A DNA stretch of 64,000 nucleotides from Rhodophyticola sp. CCM32 (GCF_004751985.1 NZ_CP038492.1:1426001-1490000); one strand, 5' to 3'. Counted from the first letter of the stretch, positions 24,993 to 35,575 are shown. Notes: a model not told the origin generated them from the letters alone. Made by a program: numbers and translations.

Positions 24993-26081
24993 TTAAGCGA
25001 TACGGATGCGCGGGTTCAGATACACATAGCCGATATCCGATATCAGCTGTGTGGCCAGAACCACGATCACGGCGACGATGGAAACCGACATGAGCAGTTC
25101 AATGTCGTTGTTGGAGGCGGCCTGCACCAGCGTCCAGCCAAAGCCGTTATAGTTGAACAGGGTTTCCACGATCACCACACCGGTCAGAAGCCAGGGGATT
25201 TGCAGCATGATGACGGTGAAAGGTGCGATCAGCGCATTGCGCAGTGCATGTTTCAGAACGATCTTGCGAAAGCTGACGCCTTTCAGCCGGGCGGTGCGGA
25301 TATATTGCGCGGTCATCACCTCGGCCATGGAGGCCCGGGTCATCCGCGCGATATAGCCCATGCCGTAAAGCGCCAGGGTCATCACCGGCAGGGTGAAGTT
25401 CCAGAAGGTGATATCACTCATCGCGGACCGGGACGAGCCGAGGAACAGCGTGCGCCCCTCGATCCAGCCGTTTTCGGCCAGCCAGGGCGACAGCCCGGTG
25501 GTGGAGGAGGCCAAAAGGACGATGAAAATCACGCCCGAGACATATTCCGGTGTGGCCGTGGTGGCGATGGACGCGGTGGAAAGCGTCCGGTCCAGCCGGG
25601 AGCCTTCGCGCATCCCCGCCATCACCCCGATAAGCAGGGCCGAGGGGATCATCACGATCAGCACCCAGCCCATCAGCTTGGCGGTCAGCAGCAACCGGCC
25701 GCCGACGATATTTGAAACGTCATCATCCGATACCGTGGAATAGCCCAGATCGCCCTGGAACATGCCGCAGAACCGGGGCGCATCGGCCGGGTCCATCCCG
25801 AAATCAATACATCGACCGGTGATCTCCCCGGTCTCTTCATCGGTTCGGGTCCAGCCCGGCACCACGCCCAGCCATTCGCCATACCGCACCAGCATCGGGC
25901 CGCCATAGCCGTTCCTGTCCAGCCAACTCACAACCTCTTCATCGGTCATCCGGGCATTGCCCTGGGTTTTCGCGAGTTTTTCCAGATTGGGGAAAAGGTT
26001 GGTCAGAAAGAAGACCACGAATGTCAGGCAAAGCGCTGTCAGAAGCATGACACCGAAGCGCTTGAGAATGAATAGTCCCAT
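24993..26081 (-). CDS. ABC peptide-type transporter permease (DppB-like)
   Basis: This 362-residue permease has the usual first membrane span (FGVMLLTALCLTFVVFFLTNLF) and a periplasmic loop. Its cytoplasmic coupling segment is RTARLKGVSFRKIVLKHALRNA near residue 270. AGGGAACC lies before the ATG. It pairs with the DppC-like permease downstream to form the membrane pore of the peptide/nickel-type ABC importer. Confidence 0.9.
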   Translation of the reverse strand: MGLFILKRFGVMLLTALCLTFVVFFLTNLFPNLEKLAKTQGNARMTDEEVVSWLDRNGYGGPMLVRYGEWLGVVPGWTRTDEETGEITGRCIDFGMDPADAPRFCGMFQGDLGYSTVSDDDVSNIVGGRLLLTAKLMGWVLIVMIPSALLIGVMAGMREGSRLDRTLSTASIATTATPEYVSGVIFIVLLASSTTGLSPWLAENGWIEGRTLFLGSSRSAMSDITFWNFTLPVMTLALYGMGYIARMTRASMAEVMTAQYIRTARLKGVSFRKIVLKHALRNALIAPFTVIMLQIPWLLTGVVIVETLFNYNGFGWTLVQAASNNDIELLMSVSIVAVIVVLATQLISDIGYVYLNPRIRIA

Positions 26082-26188
26082 TTGGTTCCCTGTCGGTTTT
26101 TTCGGCGGCTGGTGCCGGAGACCGGATCTCGTTGGCGGATCCGTTTATCTTGATGGGGCGGGCAGAGGGGACCCGCTTAAAAGACAAA

Positions 26189-26210
26189 GGGGCGGCTTGA
26201 AGGCCGCCCC
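26189..26210 (-). terminator. Hairpin with T-rich tail between binding-protein and permease genes
   Basis: Read on the minus strand, GGGGCGGC pairs with GCCGCCCC around a 6-base loop and is followed by TTTGTCTTTT. It has the form of an intrinsic terminator but sits inside the operon, 17 bases after the binding-protein stop. Partial termination would give more binding protein than permease. Confidence 0.7.
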
Positions 26211-26226
26211 GGTTCACTGTGAACTG

Positions 26227-27870
26227 TCAGGATTCGATGCCGAGATAATGCACGTTGATCTCGAATTTCGGATGCATCTCGGCATTGATCACGCCGGGCT
26301 GGTAATGGCGGAACAGTTTGCGCCAATAGGGCTGAAGCGTCACCGCCTCTTCCTGCATGATGGTTTCCAGATGCACCATGATCTCGCGCCGGGCATCCGC
26401 ATTCTGGATCGACAGCGCCTGATCCAGCAACCCGTCAAACTCCGCATTGGAGAACGCGCTTTCGTTCCAGGCCGCGCCCGAGCGATAGGCCAGGGCCAGA
26501 ATTTGCACGCCAAGCTCCCGCGGGTTCCAGTTGGTGGAACTGAACGGGTAGGTTGTCCAGTCATTCCAGAAGGTGGAACCCGGGATCACCGTGCGGGTTA
26601 CCGTAAAGCCCGCATCGCGCATCTGTGCCGCGACCGCATCGGTGGTGTTGCGGCGATAGTCATCGTCGATCGAGATGATCTCGAAGTCGAAATCCGCATG
26701 GCCGGATTCCTGCAACATCGCATAGGCGGCCTCCTTGTCGATCGTGATCGGGGGCAGTTCCGCATATTCCGGATGGATCGGCGCCACATGGTGGTTTTCC
26801 GCCACAATCCCCTGACCGTTCATGCCCAGATCAAGACAGACCGCAGGATCGACAGCGAGGGCAATCGCCTTGCGGACCTGAAGATTGTCGTAAGGCGCAT
26901 TGTCCTGATTGGGCCGGATCACCACGGTGGCCGCAGTCACAACATCAGACGGTTCCCAGCCGATGGCGTTGAACAGATCAATAAACTCACCCACGGTTTC
27001 GTAGGTCATATCGAACTCACCGGCTTCGGCACCGGCCAGCCAGGCCGCAGGATCCTGCCCCAGATCGACAAAATCGACCCGGTCGAGATAGGCATCGCCC
27101 CAATAGTCGTGATCGGGGTTGCGTTCCAGTGTCGCCTGCACACCCACCTCGTAATTGGTGATGCGATAGGCGCCTGTGCCGACCCCGTGATCCAGCGGAT
27201 TGGTGCCGATCAGATCGCGGTGCTGGATTGCTGCGGGATAATCGGCGATGCCGGGGATGATGGTGATATCAGGCGCAGGCAGGTTCAGCCGCAGGGTCAG
27301 ATCATCGACCACTTCGATGGCGCCTTCGACCGCCTGGCTGGTCTCCGGGTCGACCATCTGGCCCATCCGGGTGGCCATGGAGTTGCCTTCGACCGTTGCA
27401 TCGCACCAGCCCAGGAAATTGGCCGCCACATCTTCGGCGGTGAAATCATCGCCATTGTTCCACTTTACCCCTTCGCGCAGGTGCAGCGTGTATTCAGTGG
27501 CGTCTTCATTGACCTCCCAACTGTCCAGCAGAACGCCGGCGAAGGAGCCGTCGGAATGGTATTCAACCAGATATTCAATGATCCCCCGGCTGACATTGGC
27601 CATCTGGCTCCAGTCATAGGTGCGGGGGTCTTTCAGCGCGCGCACTTCCATCTGAATGCGCAACGTGCCGCCCGCAGGTGGGGTCTGCCGCTCGTCCAGC
27701 GCCTGGGCCGGGTTCACCCCGATCAGCGCATAGGCGGTGGCGGTGGCGACCCCCATAGAGGAGGTGCGAACGAGGAATTCACGGCGGCTGAGTTTGCCCT
27801 GCTTATATTCCTCGGCATACATTTCGGCGGCGGGGTGTACCCGGTCGCCTGTCTTGATCAGGTCTGTCAT
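26227..27870 (-). CDS. ABC transporter periplasmic substrate-binding protein (SBP family 5)
   Basis: This 547-residue peptide-type binding protein has a twin-arginine style signal: [21 protein letters not shown], ending NPAQA near residue 58. The export route is inferred from the RR-x-F-L motif. The mature part has the family segment [26 protein letters not shown] precedes the ATG. The gene is first in the ABC operon and is followed by a terminator-like hairpin. Peptides are the family default, but opines, sugars and other small molecules are also carried by relatives. Confidence 0.9.
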   Translation of the reverse strand: MTDLIKTGDRVHPAAEMYAEEYKQGKLSRREFLVRTSSMGVATATAYALIGVNPAQALDERQTPPAGGTLRIQMEVRALKDPRTYDWSQMANVSRGIIEYLVEYHSDGSFAGVLLDSWEVNEDATEYTLHLREGVKWNNGDDFTAEDVAANFLGWCDATVEGNSMATRMGQMVDPETSQAVEGAIEVVDDLTLRLNLPAPDITIIPGIADYPAAIQHRDLIGTNPLDHGVGTGAYRITNYEVGVQATLERNPDHDYWGDAYLDRVDFVDLGQDPAAWLAGAEAGEFDMTYETVGEFIDLFNAIGWEPSDVVTAATVVIRPNQDNAPYDNLQVRKAIALAVDPAVCLDLGMNGQGIVAENHHVAPIHPEYAELPPITIDKEAAYAMLQESGHADFDFEIISIDDDYRRNTTDAVAAQMRDAGFTVTRTVIPGSTFWNDWTTYPFSSTNWNPRELGVQILALAYRSGAAWNESAFSNAEFDGLLDQALSIQNADARREIMVHLETIMQEEAVTLQPYWRKLFRHYQPGVINAEMHPKFEINVHYLGIES

Positions 27871-28075
27871 CCTTGTCTCCCTGTGACATGGTTATTTTCA
27901 TTTCTATCAGATTTCAGAGCGTCTTTTATCGCGCTTTCCAATCCTGTGACGTCATTGCGCAATATTATATCCAACGCGTCAATGGGCACCACCGTCCATT
28001 GATGTATTCTTTGCGACAATATCATGGTCTGAAAGCGACACCACCTCAAAAACATTTTTGTTTTGGGAAAGCCGA
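27871..28075 (-). promoter_or_regulatory. Upstream region of ABC operon
   Basis: The 205 bp between the AraC gene and the binding-protein gene contain an AT-rich patch with TATAAT on the minus strand (27964-27969) as a candidate -10 box. Beside it is the palindrome TTGCGCAA (27955-27962), which also occurs before the LysR gene at 10205. A clear -35 box at 17 bp was not found. Confidence 0.3.
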
Positions 28076-28873
28076 TTACGCTTTCAGGCGCCGGGGCATC
28101 GCACGAAATGCGGTTGGTGTCTGTCCGGCGGATTGCGAAAACGCCCGGGTGAAATAGGCCGGTGACGAAAAGCCGAGCCGTTCCGAAATGGCCCGCGCGG
28201 GCAGATCCGTATCGGCAAGAAGATGGCGCGCTTCATGCATCAGGCGGTCATGGATCAGCGCATGGGCCGGTTTGCCCGAGGCATCCTTGCAGACCCGGCT
28301 GAGATGGGTGGGGGTGACCCCCAGACGGTTCGCGTAATCAGCGACACCGGCGCCTGTGTGATAGCTGACCGCCAGCAGAACGGCGAATTTTTCGACCAGA
28401 TGATGGGTCTTGTCGCGCAGTATCGCGCCTTCCTGCCGGTTCAACTCCCGCGTGATCAGGGTGGAAACCAGCATGGCATAGGCGCGCAGCGCCCGGTCCT
28501 GTGCCGGGGCCCGGGCCACAACCTCGCGTTCGATCCGTTCTATATGGGCGGTCATATTGCCCTGCGCCTCGATATTCGAGATGCGCAGATGAAACGCGTC
28601 ATCAGGCAGGCCGATCAACGGATCAGGGGGCAATCGCAGAACCAGGCCCTGTATCTGTTGCGGCAGTTCAAGGGCCATCACCGTGCCTGCGGGCACGAAG
28701 ATTGCGGTGTTGGGTCCATAGCCCCGGGTGATGCAGCCGACAGACACCCGGCCCTGACCCCGGGTGATCCAGTAGAGGTGATGACGCGTGTTGGAATGCT
28801 GCATCTCCACCCGCCATGTGGGGTGCATGCGCAATTGACCAAGGGACATGACGGCATAGGAGTTGGATATCAT
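28076..28873 (-). CDS. AraC-family regulator, likely of the ABC operon
   Basis: This 265-residue protein has an N-terminal cupin-like sensing domain and a C-terminal double helix-turn-helix (about 165-265). The second helix pair reads SERLGFSSPAYFTRAFSQSAG, a textbook AraC motif. It lies directly upstream of, and in the same direction as, the ABC operon, so it probably controls uptake in response to the substrate. No ribosome site is visible before the ATG; a later start is possible. Confidence 0.83.
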   Translation of the reverse strand: MISNSYAVMSLGQLRMHPTWRVEMQHSNTRHHLYWITRGQGRVSVGCITRGYGPNTAIFVPAGTVMALELPQQIQGLVLRLPPDPLIGLPDDAFHLRISNIEAQGNMTAHIERIEREVVARAPAQDRALRAYAMLVSTLITRELNRQEGAILRDKTHHLVEKFAVLLAVSYHTGAGVADYANRLGVTPTHLSRVCKDASGKPAHALIHDRLMHEARHLLADTDLPARAISERLGFSSPAYFTRAFSQSAGQTPTAFRAMPRRLKA

Positions 28874-28952
28874 GAAAGGACGCTACAGATTGCAAAAGTG
28901 AAAGGGAAGTGACTTTTATGGCCTGAAATGGCCGATCTGTGCGGGATTTTGC

Positions 28953-29822
28953 TTATGGTTGCGCAAGATGTTGCCAGCCGGACATGCGCGCCCGGAACCA
29001 GGTGCGCTGACGTTTGGCATATTGGCGGGACGCGATGATTGCACTGCTGCGGGCCTCGTCAAGCGTCAGGCGGCCTTGCAGATGCGCGATCAGTTCAGGC
29101 GCGCCGATGGCATTGGCGCTGCCACCCGCCTTTGACCAGCGGGGCAGATTGGCGCGGGCCTCGTCCAGCGCGCCGTGTTGCAGCATCAGGTCAAACCGCG
29201 CCTCGATTCTGGCCGCCAGCCAATCCCGGTCTGCATCCAGCAGCAATGCATGGGTCTGATCCAGTGGCAGAAGTGGCGGGGCGGTGTCGGCCTGCCAGAC
29301 GGATAATGGTGTGCCGGTGGTGCGAAACACCTCCCACCCGCGCTGAACCCGGGCGCGGTTCCGGCGGTCGATACGGGCCGCCAGCACCGGATCACTCTGG
29401 TCAAGATCATGCAGCAATTCGGCAAGGGGCAGGGCATCACCGGCCTGCCGGATCGCGGGCGGGACCGGCGGGATCGGCGCCAGCCCCTCGGTCAGCGCCC
29501 GGAAGTAAAGCCCGGTGCCGCCGGTGATGATCGGCCTTGCACCTTCCAGAATCGGGGGCAGATCGCGCAGCCAGTCCCCCACGGAATAGTTGGCCTCGAA
29601 CGGGACATGGCCGTAAAGCGCATGGGGTGCGCGGGCCTCTTCCGTCGCGGTTGGTCTTGCGGTCAGGATACGCCAGCCGTCATAAACCTGAAGCGCATCC
29701 GCATTCACGATCTGCCCGCCCTGCCGTTCGGCAATGGACAGCGCCAGCGCGGATTTGCCCGAAGCCGTGGGTCCGGCGATCAGAACCGGCATATCGGCGG
29801 AAAGAGTTTTCAGGTCTATCAA
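28953..29822 (-). CDS. miaA: tRNA dimethylallyltransferase
   Basis: This enzyme transfers dimethylallyl to A37 of tRNAs reading UNN codons, the first step to i6A/ms2i6A. The P-loop [10 protein letters not shown] lies near residue 17. It is followed by the substrate-binding [11 protein letters not shown] (DxxQxY) and [11 protein letters not shown], and ends with [14 protein letters not shown]. It has 289 residues from 29822, or 279 from the in-frame ATG at 29792, which would begin [12 protein letters not shown]. The length is normal for the family. It is divergent from pyrH. Confidence 0.94.
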   Translation of the reverse strand: MIDLKTLSADMPVLIAGPTASGKSALALSIAERQGGQIVNADALQVYDGWRILTARPTATEEARAPHALYGHVPFEANYSVGDWLRDLPPILEGARPIITGGTGLYFRALTEGLAPIPPVPPAIRQAGDALPLAELLHDLDQSDPVLAARIDRRNRARVQRGWEVFRTTGTPLSVWQADTAPPLLPLDQTHALLLDADRDWLAARIEARFDLMLQHGALDEARANLPRWSKAGGSANAIGAPELIAHLQGRLTLDEARSSAIIASRQYAKRQRTWFRARMSGWQHLAQP

Positions 29823-29971
29823 TGGTTTGCGATATTTTCTTGATGTATGCGCCGTGACGCCGAGACGGGCGTTGAACCCGATCCTCTTTTACGCCATGTT
29901 GCGGCAATCTCAATGACCTGCCTGCGCTATCCCTCGTACCGCGCCCAAAGGCCCTCGTTCAAGGACCGCCC

Positions 29972-30703
29972 ATGCCAGACGATACTGCGCCAAGCCGCCC
30001 CGCCTATGACCGCGTGATGCTGAAAATCTCAGGCGAGGCGCTGATGGGGTCCCAGGGGTTCGGCTTGCACCCGCCCACGGTGGAGCGGATCGCGGCAGAG
30101 GTGAAATCGGTTCATGATCTGGGGGTCGAGATCTGCATGGTGATCGGGGGCGGCAACATTTTCCGCGGGCTTCAGGGCAGCGCCCAGGGAATGGAGCGGA
30201 CAACAGCGGATTACATGGGCATGCTGGCCACGGTGATGAACGCGCTGGCGATGCAATCGGCGCTGGAAAGCCTTGGCGTCTATACAAGGGTGATCAGCGC
30301 GATCCCGATGGATCAGGTTTGTGAGCCTTATATCCGCCGCCGCGCGGTCCGGCATCTTGAGAAAAAGCGCGTGGTGATTTTTGCCGCCGGCACCGGCAAT
30401 CCCTATTTCACAACCGACACGGCGGCGACCCTGCGGGCGAATGAAATGAGCTGTCAGGCTATTTTTAAGGGAACCAAGGTAGACGGGGTGTATGACAAGG
30501 ACCCGGCCAAACATGATGACGCCATCCGCTATGACGAGATCAGCTATGATGAGGTGCTGGTTCAGCATCTGGGGGTCATGGATGCCTCGGCCATCGCGCT
30601 GGCGCGGGAAAACGATGTGCCGATCATTGTGTTCTCGCTGGACGAACCCGGCGGGTTCAAAGGCATACTGGCCGGGGAAGGCACCTATACAAAAGTTCAG
30701 TAA
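29972..30703 (+). CDS. pyrH: UMP kinase
   Basis: This 243-residue amino-acid-kinase-fold enzyme phosphorylates UMP to UDP. Landmarks are [11 protein letters not shown] at the start, the [11 protein letters not shown] loop, and the ATP/UMP site segment [21 protein letters not shown] precedes the ATG. It is followed 53 bp later by frr, the conserved alphaproteobacterial order pyrH-frr-uppS-cdsA-dxr-rseP-bamA. Confidence 0.96.
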   Translation: MPDDTAPSRPAYDRVMLKISGEALMGSQGFGLHPPTVERIAAEVKSVHDLGVEICMVIGGGNIFRGLQGSAQGMERTTADYMGMLATVMNALAMQSALESLGVYTRVISAIPMDQVCEPYIRRRAVRHLEKKRVVIFAAGTGNPYFTTDTAATLRANEMSCQAIFKGTKVDGVYDKDPAKHDDAIRYDEISYDEVLVQHLGVMDASAIALARENDVPIIVFSLDEPGGFKGILAGEGTYTKVQ

Positions 30704-30756
30704 GCGCCTAGAACCGCTTGGAATTTGGAATATGGTCAGAAGAACGGGGCAGGAAG

Positions 30757-31320
30757 ATGTCCGACGATATCGAGATTGATGTAGCCGATCTGGAACGCCG
30801 CATGGATGGCGCCATGGCGTCGCTGCGGACGGAATTTGGATCCCTGCGCACCGGTCGGGCCTCGGCCTCGATGCTGGACCCGGTGCAGGTTGAAGCCTAT
30901 GGTCAGATGACACCGGTCAATCAGGTGGGCACGGTGAATGTGCCCGAAAGCCGTATGGTCACGATCAATGTCTGGGACAAGGCAATGGTGGGCAAGGTTG
31001 AAAAAGCCATTCGCGAAAGCGGCCTTGGGATCAATCCGCAGTTGAACGGAACGATCATCATGCTGCCGATCCCCGAGTTGAACGAGGAACGCCGCCGCGA
31101 ACTGACCAAGGTTGCAGCGCAATATGCCGAACATGCCCGCGTGGCGATCCGCAATGTGCGGCGCGACGGGATGGACCAGATCAAGAAGGCCAAGGGGGAG
31201 GGTATGTCGGAAGATGACCAGAAACTCTGGGAAGCCGAGGTGCAGGAGCTGACCGACGCCCATATCGGCAAGGTGGATGCCGCGCTGGAAAGTAAACAGG
31301 CAGAGATCATGCAGGTCTGA
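30757..31320 (+). CDS. frr: Ribosome recycling factor
   Basis: This 187-residue protein splits post-termination ribosomes with EF-G. It contains the family segments [20 protein letters not shown] and [22 protein letters not shown]. The start [16 protein letters not shown] at 30757 gives the standard length; an earlier in-frame start at 30718 would add 13 atypical residues. AGGA is very close to the ATG. Confidence 0.96.
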   Translation: MSDDIEIDVADLERRMDGAMASLRTEFGSLRTGRASASMLDPVQVEAYGQMTPVNQVGTVNVPESRMVTINVWDKAMVGKVEKAIRESGLGINPQLNGTIIMLPIPELNEERRRELTKVAAQYAEHARVAIRNVRRDGMDQIKKAKGEGMSEDDQKLWEAEVQELTDAHIGKVDAALESKQAEIMQV

Positions 31321-31356
31321 GTCAACGCCTAGCTGCCACAGAACCAGGAACCGGAT

Positions 31357-32091
31357 ATGACCATGACGCGTAAAGACAAGTCCACGGACAAGACCCCGCG
31401 CCATGTGGCCATCATCATGGATGGCAATGGCAGATGGGCGCAGATGCGCGGGCGGACCCGGCTGATAGGCCATCATGCGGGGGCAAAACGGGTCAAGGAA
31501 ATTGTGCGTGCCTGCCCGGAACTGGGCGTTGAATGCCTGACGATCTTTGCGTTTTCGACCGAGAACTGGAAGCGGACGCAATCGGAAGTGGCGGGGCTGA
31601 TGAAGCTGTTCAAACGCTATATCCGGCACGAGACACAATCACTTTGTGAACAGAATGTTCAGGTGCGCTTTATCGGTGACAGGGTCCGGCTGGAACCGGC
31701 ACTGGTCGATCTGATGGATAATCTGGAGCTTCTGACCTCCACCAACACGGGCATCAACCTGACTGTTGCGCTGAATTATGGCGGTCGGGACGAGGTGGCG
31801 CGGGCCACAAGGCGGCTGGCCCATGATGTGGCCGCAGGCAAGCTGGACCCGCGCGAGGTAACCGATGAAACCTTGCCGAAATACCTTGATACCTGCCTGC
31901 TGCCCGATCCCGATCTGGTGATCCGCACCAGTGGCGAGGCGCGGATTTCGAACTTCCTTCTCTGGCAATCGGCCTATGCGGAATATGAGTTTATCGACAC
32001 GCTCTGGCCTGATTTCACCCCTGAAGAATTTCGCAAGGTGCTGAACCGTTTTGGCGCGCGCGACCGCCGTTTTGGCGCTGTTCCCGCCTGA
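31357..32091 (+). CDS. uppS: Isoprenyl (undecaprenyl) diphosphate synthase
   Basis: This 244-residue cis-prenyltransferase makes the C55 lipid carrier for peptidoglycan and LPS. Motifs are VAIIMDGNGRWA (catalytic Asp), TIFAFSTENWKR, and DLVIRTSGEARISNFLLWQSAYAEYEF spanning conserved regions IV-V. It sits between frr and cdsA. Length and motifs are normal. Confidence 0.96.
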   Translation: MTMTRKDKSTDKTPRHVAIIMDGNGRWAQMRGRTRLIGHHAGAKRVKEIVRACPELGVECLTIFAFSTENWKRTQSEVAGLMKLFKRYIRHETQSLCEQNVQVRFIGDRVRLEPALVDLMDNLELLTSTNTGINLTVALNYGGRDEVARATRRLAHDVAAGKLDPREVTDETLPKYLDTCLLPDPDLVIRTSGEARISNFLLWQSAYAEYEFIDTLWPDFTPEEFRKVLNRFGARDRRFGAVPA

Positions 32092-32106
32092 TCCGCGCCC
32101 AGGGCC

Positions 32107-32897
32107 ATGACATTCAACCGCGATAGTTTTTCCGATCTCGCCTTGCGTATGGCCACAGGGGTGACCATGGCGGTCATCGGTCTGGCCGCGGTCTGGCTGG
32201 GGGCTGGTGGTATATCTCTCTGGTCCTGCTGATCGTCGGCACGCTGGTCTGGGAACTGGTGCGGATGCTGGGTGGCGGTGCCGGCCGGGCCGGCCTGATC
32301 GGGATCATGGCGGCGCTGCTGTTGCTGGTGGCCAAGCTGCTGCCGGTCGGATTTGGCCTGTTGCTCCTGCTGCTGGCCTGTCTTGCGGGGGCTGTGCTTC
32401 TTGGGAAGACCCGCGGGCTTTATATTGCCCATTCCGCGCTGATCCTGTTTGCCGGGTTTGGTCTGTTGATCCATCGCGAGGAGTTCGGGCTGATCTGGAT
32501 GATATGGCTGGTTCTTGTGGTCGCGGGCACCGATGTCTTTGGCTATTTCGCGGGCCGGATCATCGGCGGGCCGAAATTCTGGCCCCGGATCAGCCCGAAA
32601 AAAACCTGGTCGGGCACTGTGGCGGGCTGGATCTGTGCCGGGATTGTCGGGGCGGGGTTCATGAAACTCACCGGGTCCGGTGTGGAGCTGATCGGCATTT
32701 CGGTCGCGTTGAGCATCGCAAGCCAGATCGGCGATATTACGGAAAGCGCGCTGAAAAGACGGGTGGGCGTCAAGGACAGTTCAACCCTTCTGCCGGGGCA
32801 TGGCGGCGTGTTTGACCGGTTTGACGGGATGCTGGGGGCGGCGCTGCTGCTGTTTCTGGTCGAAAGCCTGACCGAATTCCCGCCAATGCCGCTTTGA
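32107..32897 (+). pseudogene. cdsA: Phosphatidate cytidylyltransferase with one-base frameshift
   Basis: CdsA makes CDP-diacylglycerol for membrane phospholipids. The ATG-initiated frame (32107) is membrane-like until the five-G run at 32199-32203 and then reaches a stop (TGA at 32230). Restoring one G there joins it to the downstream frame (IVGTLVWELVRMLGG onward) and gives exactly 264 codons ending at 32897. The C-terminus has the CdsA signature SQIGDITESALKRRVGVKDSS followed by LPGHGGVFDRFDG, so the active site is intact. Because cdsA is essential and two neighbours show the same defect, a sequence error is the likeliest cause, not a true pseudogene. Confidence 0.9.
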
Positions 32898-32917
32898 TGC
32901 CGCTTTAGGGAGAACCG

Positions 32918-34095
32918 ATGCGCAAGGTCAGTATCTTCGGCGCCACCGGGTCGATCGGGCAGAATACGCTTGATCTGATCATGCGCGACCCCGGGGGTAT
33001 GACGTGGTGGCGCTGACCGGCGGGCGGAATGTAACGCAACTGGCACGCGATGCGGTGGCGGTGGGGGCCGATCTGGCGGTGACCGCGTTCGAGGATTGCC
33101 TGCCGCCGTTGCGCGCAGCGCTGGCGGGCACCGGGGTTGAGGCCGCGGCGGGGGACACCGCGCTGATCGAGGCGGCGGACCGCCCCGCCGACTGGATCAT
33201 GTCGGCGATTGTGGGCGCGGCGGGGCTGGCCCCCGGTCTGCACGCGCTGCGCCACGGAACCACATTGGCGCTGGCCAATAAGGAAAGCCTGGTGGCCGCC
33301 GGGCCGCTTCTGCTGGCCGAGGGCAGGGCCCACGGGGCGACCATCCTGCCGGTGGACAGCGAACATTCGGCGGTGTTTCAGGCGCTGACCGGTGAACGGA
33401 TCGACACGGTGGAACGGATCATCCTCACCGCCTCGGGCGGCGGGCTGCGCGACTGGCCGGTTGAGGCGCTGCCAAAGGCCGGTATCGCCGATGCGGGGGC
33501 GCATCCGACCTGGGATATGGGCCAGCGGATCACCATCGACAGTGCCTCGATGTTCAACAAGGCGATGGAACTGATCGAGACAAGGGAGTTTTTCGGCGTC
33601 CGCCCCGATCAGATCGAGGTGGTGGTGCATCCGCAAAGCATCGTCCATGCGCTGGTGGGGTTCTGCGACGGGGCGCTGATGGCGCATCTGGGGGCGCCGG
33701 ATATGCGCCATGCCATCGGCTATGCGCTGCATTGGCCTGACCGGGGCCCTGTGCCGGTGGCACGGCTCAACCTTGCGGAACTGGCAACGCTGGAGTTTCT
33801 GGCCCCCTGCGATACACGCTATCCGGCGCTGAAAATCGCCCGTCAGGTGATGGAAACCGGCGGCCATGCGGGTGCGGTGTTCAACGCCGCCAAGGAAATC
33901 GCGCTGGACGGGTTTCTGGCCGGTCGCATCGGGTTTATGGACATGTCCCATGTGGTTGAGGCCACATTTGACGGGATTTCGCACCACATTCGCCTCACCG
34001 ATGCCATAGACACCCTTGAGACCGTACTGGAAACAGACCATCTGGCACGACAACAGGCCGATGCGCAGGTCACAAAAATACAGGAACGTACATAG
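32918..34095 (+). pseudogene. dxr: 1-deoxy-D-xylulose 5-phosphate reductoisomerase with one-base frameshift
   Basis: Dxr catalyses the second step of the MEP isoprenoid pathway. The start (MRKVSIFGATGSIGQNTLD) has the NADPH-binding GATGSIG motif. The frame breaks at the five-G run 32993-32997, after IMRDPGG, and continues one frame over as VVALTGGRNVTQLA. One extra G gives 393 codons with a correct stop at 34095. Downstream, ALANKESLV, PVDSEHSA and TWDMGQRITIDSASMFNKA contain the metal and substrate residues. AGGGAG precedes the ATG. It is probably a homopolymer error, since the enzyme should be essential. Confidence 0.9.
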
Positions 34096-34096
34096 C

Positions 34097-35428
34097 ATGG
34101 AATTCATCCCCCAGTTCGGCAACATCGCATTCACGGTGCTGGCCTTTGTTCTGGCGCTGTCGATCATCGTGTCGATCCATGAATACGGGCATTACATTGT
34201 CGGCCGCTGGTCAGGCATCCATGCAGAGGTGTTCTCGATCGGATTCGGGCCGGTTGTCTTCAAACGGATGGATCGTCACGGCACCCGATGGCAACTCGCG
34301 GCCCTGCCGTTTGGCGGCTATGTGAAATTTCTGGGCGATGCCGATGCAGCCTCGGGCAAGGACGGGGCGGCGATAGATGCGCTTGACATGGCCGAAAGGC
34401 GGCGGTCGATGCATGGCGCCCCGCTTTGGGCGCGGGCGGCCACCGTTGCGGCGGGGCCGGTGTTCAATTTCATCCTGTCGATCCTGATTTTCGCGGGCGT
34501 CGTGATGGTTTCGGGCCAGGCGGTGGAGGAGGCGCGGATTGGCGTGGTGAAACCCCTGCCTGCGGATATCGCGGTTCTGCAAGAGGGTGATCTGGTTACC
34601 GCCATCGCCGGGCAGCCGGTGACCGGCCTGGCGGATATCTACACGCTCAGCCGTGACACACTGCCCCCGTCGCCGGCGCTTTTATATGATATCGAACGCG
34701 ATGGTCAGGTGATGCAGATCGAAGCCGGCTTTCCCCTGATCCCGGTGATTGACGCGGTGACCCCGCAATCGGCGGCGATCCAGGCCGGGCTGGATGTGGG
34801 TGATGTGATCCGGTCCACCGACGGGGTGGATATTCATGCCTTCGCTGAGTTGCGCGACGCGGTTGAAGCCTCTGACGGGGCACCCATGGTGCTGGGGGTC
34901 TGGCGCGCGGGCGAGATGCTGGAGATCACGCTGAGCCCCCGGCGAATGGATCTGCCCCTGGCCGATGGCGGGTTTGAAACCCGCTGGCTGATCGGGATCA
35001 GCGGCGGCCTGTTCTTTGAGCCGGTGACCGAGCCGGTTGGCCTGTTTGAGGCCGCTGAGTTTGGCATCAGCCAGACCGGTTTCATCATTCAGTCGTCCCT
35101 GTCGGGCCTGTGGCACATGATCACCGGCGCCATCTCAAGCTGCAATCTGCAAGGCCCGATCGGCATTGCCGAGACATCCGGCGCTGCGGCCAGCCAGGGT
35201 TTGGACAATTTCATCTGGTTCATTGCGGTTCTGTCCACGGCTGTGGGCCTGCTGAACCTGTTCCCGATTCCGGTTCTGGATGGCGGGCATCTGATCTTTC
35301 ACGTCTATGAGGCGGTGGCGGGCAAGCCGCCTTCGGACCGGGCGCTGAAGATTTTCATGACCATCGGCCTGACGCTGCTGCTGTCATTGATGCTGTTCGC
35401 ACTGACCAACGATATTTTCTGCCCGTAA
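34097..35428 (+). CDS. rseP: Site-2 intramembrane zinc protease (RseP/MmpA-like)
   Basis: This 443-residue membrane metalloprotease cuts transmembrane segments in regulated proteolysis. The zinc motif HEYGH is at residues 28-32 in the first span. A PDZ region follows (about 195-280), and the second metal ligand lies in NLFPIPVLDGGHL near residue 389. The start at 34097, one base after the dxr stop, gives the standard N-terminus. In alphaproteobacteria the counterpart MmpA processes PodJ; the substrate here is unknown. Confidence 0.93.
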   Translation: MEFIPQFGNIAFTVLAFVLALSIIVSIHEYGHYIVGRWSGIHAEVFSIGFGPVVFKRMDRHGTRWQLAALPFGGYVKFLGDADAASGKDGAAIDALDMAERRRSMHGAPLWARAATVAAGPVFNFILSILIFAGVVMVSGQAVEEARIGVVKPLPADIAVLQEGDLVTAIAGQPVTGLADIYTLSRDTLPPSPALLYDIERDGQVMQIEAGFPLIPVIDAVTPQSAAIQAGLDVGDVIRSTDGVDIHAFAELRDAVEASDGAPMVLGVWRAGEMLEITLSPRRMDLPLADGGFETRWLIGISGGLFFEPVTEPVGLFEAAEFGISQTGFIIQSSLSGLWHMITGAISSCNLQGPIGIAETSGAAASQGLDNFIWFIAVLSTAVGLLNLFPIPVLDGGHLIFHVYEAVAGKPPSDRALKIFMTIGLTLLLSLMLFALTNDIFCP

Positions 35429-35490
35429 AGGCAAAGGCTTAACGAAAGGCAAATCATCAAAGCGCCCTGTGGCTGCCCAAATCGCGCCAT

Positions 35491-35526
35491 ATTCATCACC
35501 CATATCTGATTCATCACCCATATCTG
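35491..35526. repeat. 18-bp direct repeat, two tandem copies
   Basis: ATTCATCACCCATATCTG occurs at 35491-35508 and again at 35509-35526 with no spacer. It lies about 50 bp before the small membrane-protein gene and just before a hairpin (TCTCTCT/AGAGAGA, 35539-35557). A recent slippage duplication or paired regulator sites are both possible. Confidence 0.6.
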
Positions 35527-35575
35527 AATATGCAAATTTCTCTCTTCAGGAGAGAGAAGAATTAGGGCGACCGAG

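Noticed and set aside
25957..28002. 681-codon plus-strand frame opposite the binding-protein gene
   Set aside because: The largest shadow in the window, but it has low-complexity, motif-free content and crosses several real genes on the other strand.
32107..32897. Programmed frameshift in cdsA
   Set aside because: No slippery heptamer or downstream pseudoknot stood out, and dxr and lpxB show the same G-run defect, so an artefact is simpler.
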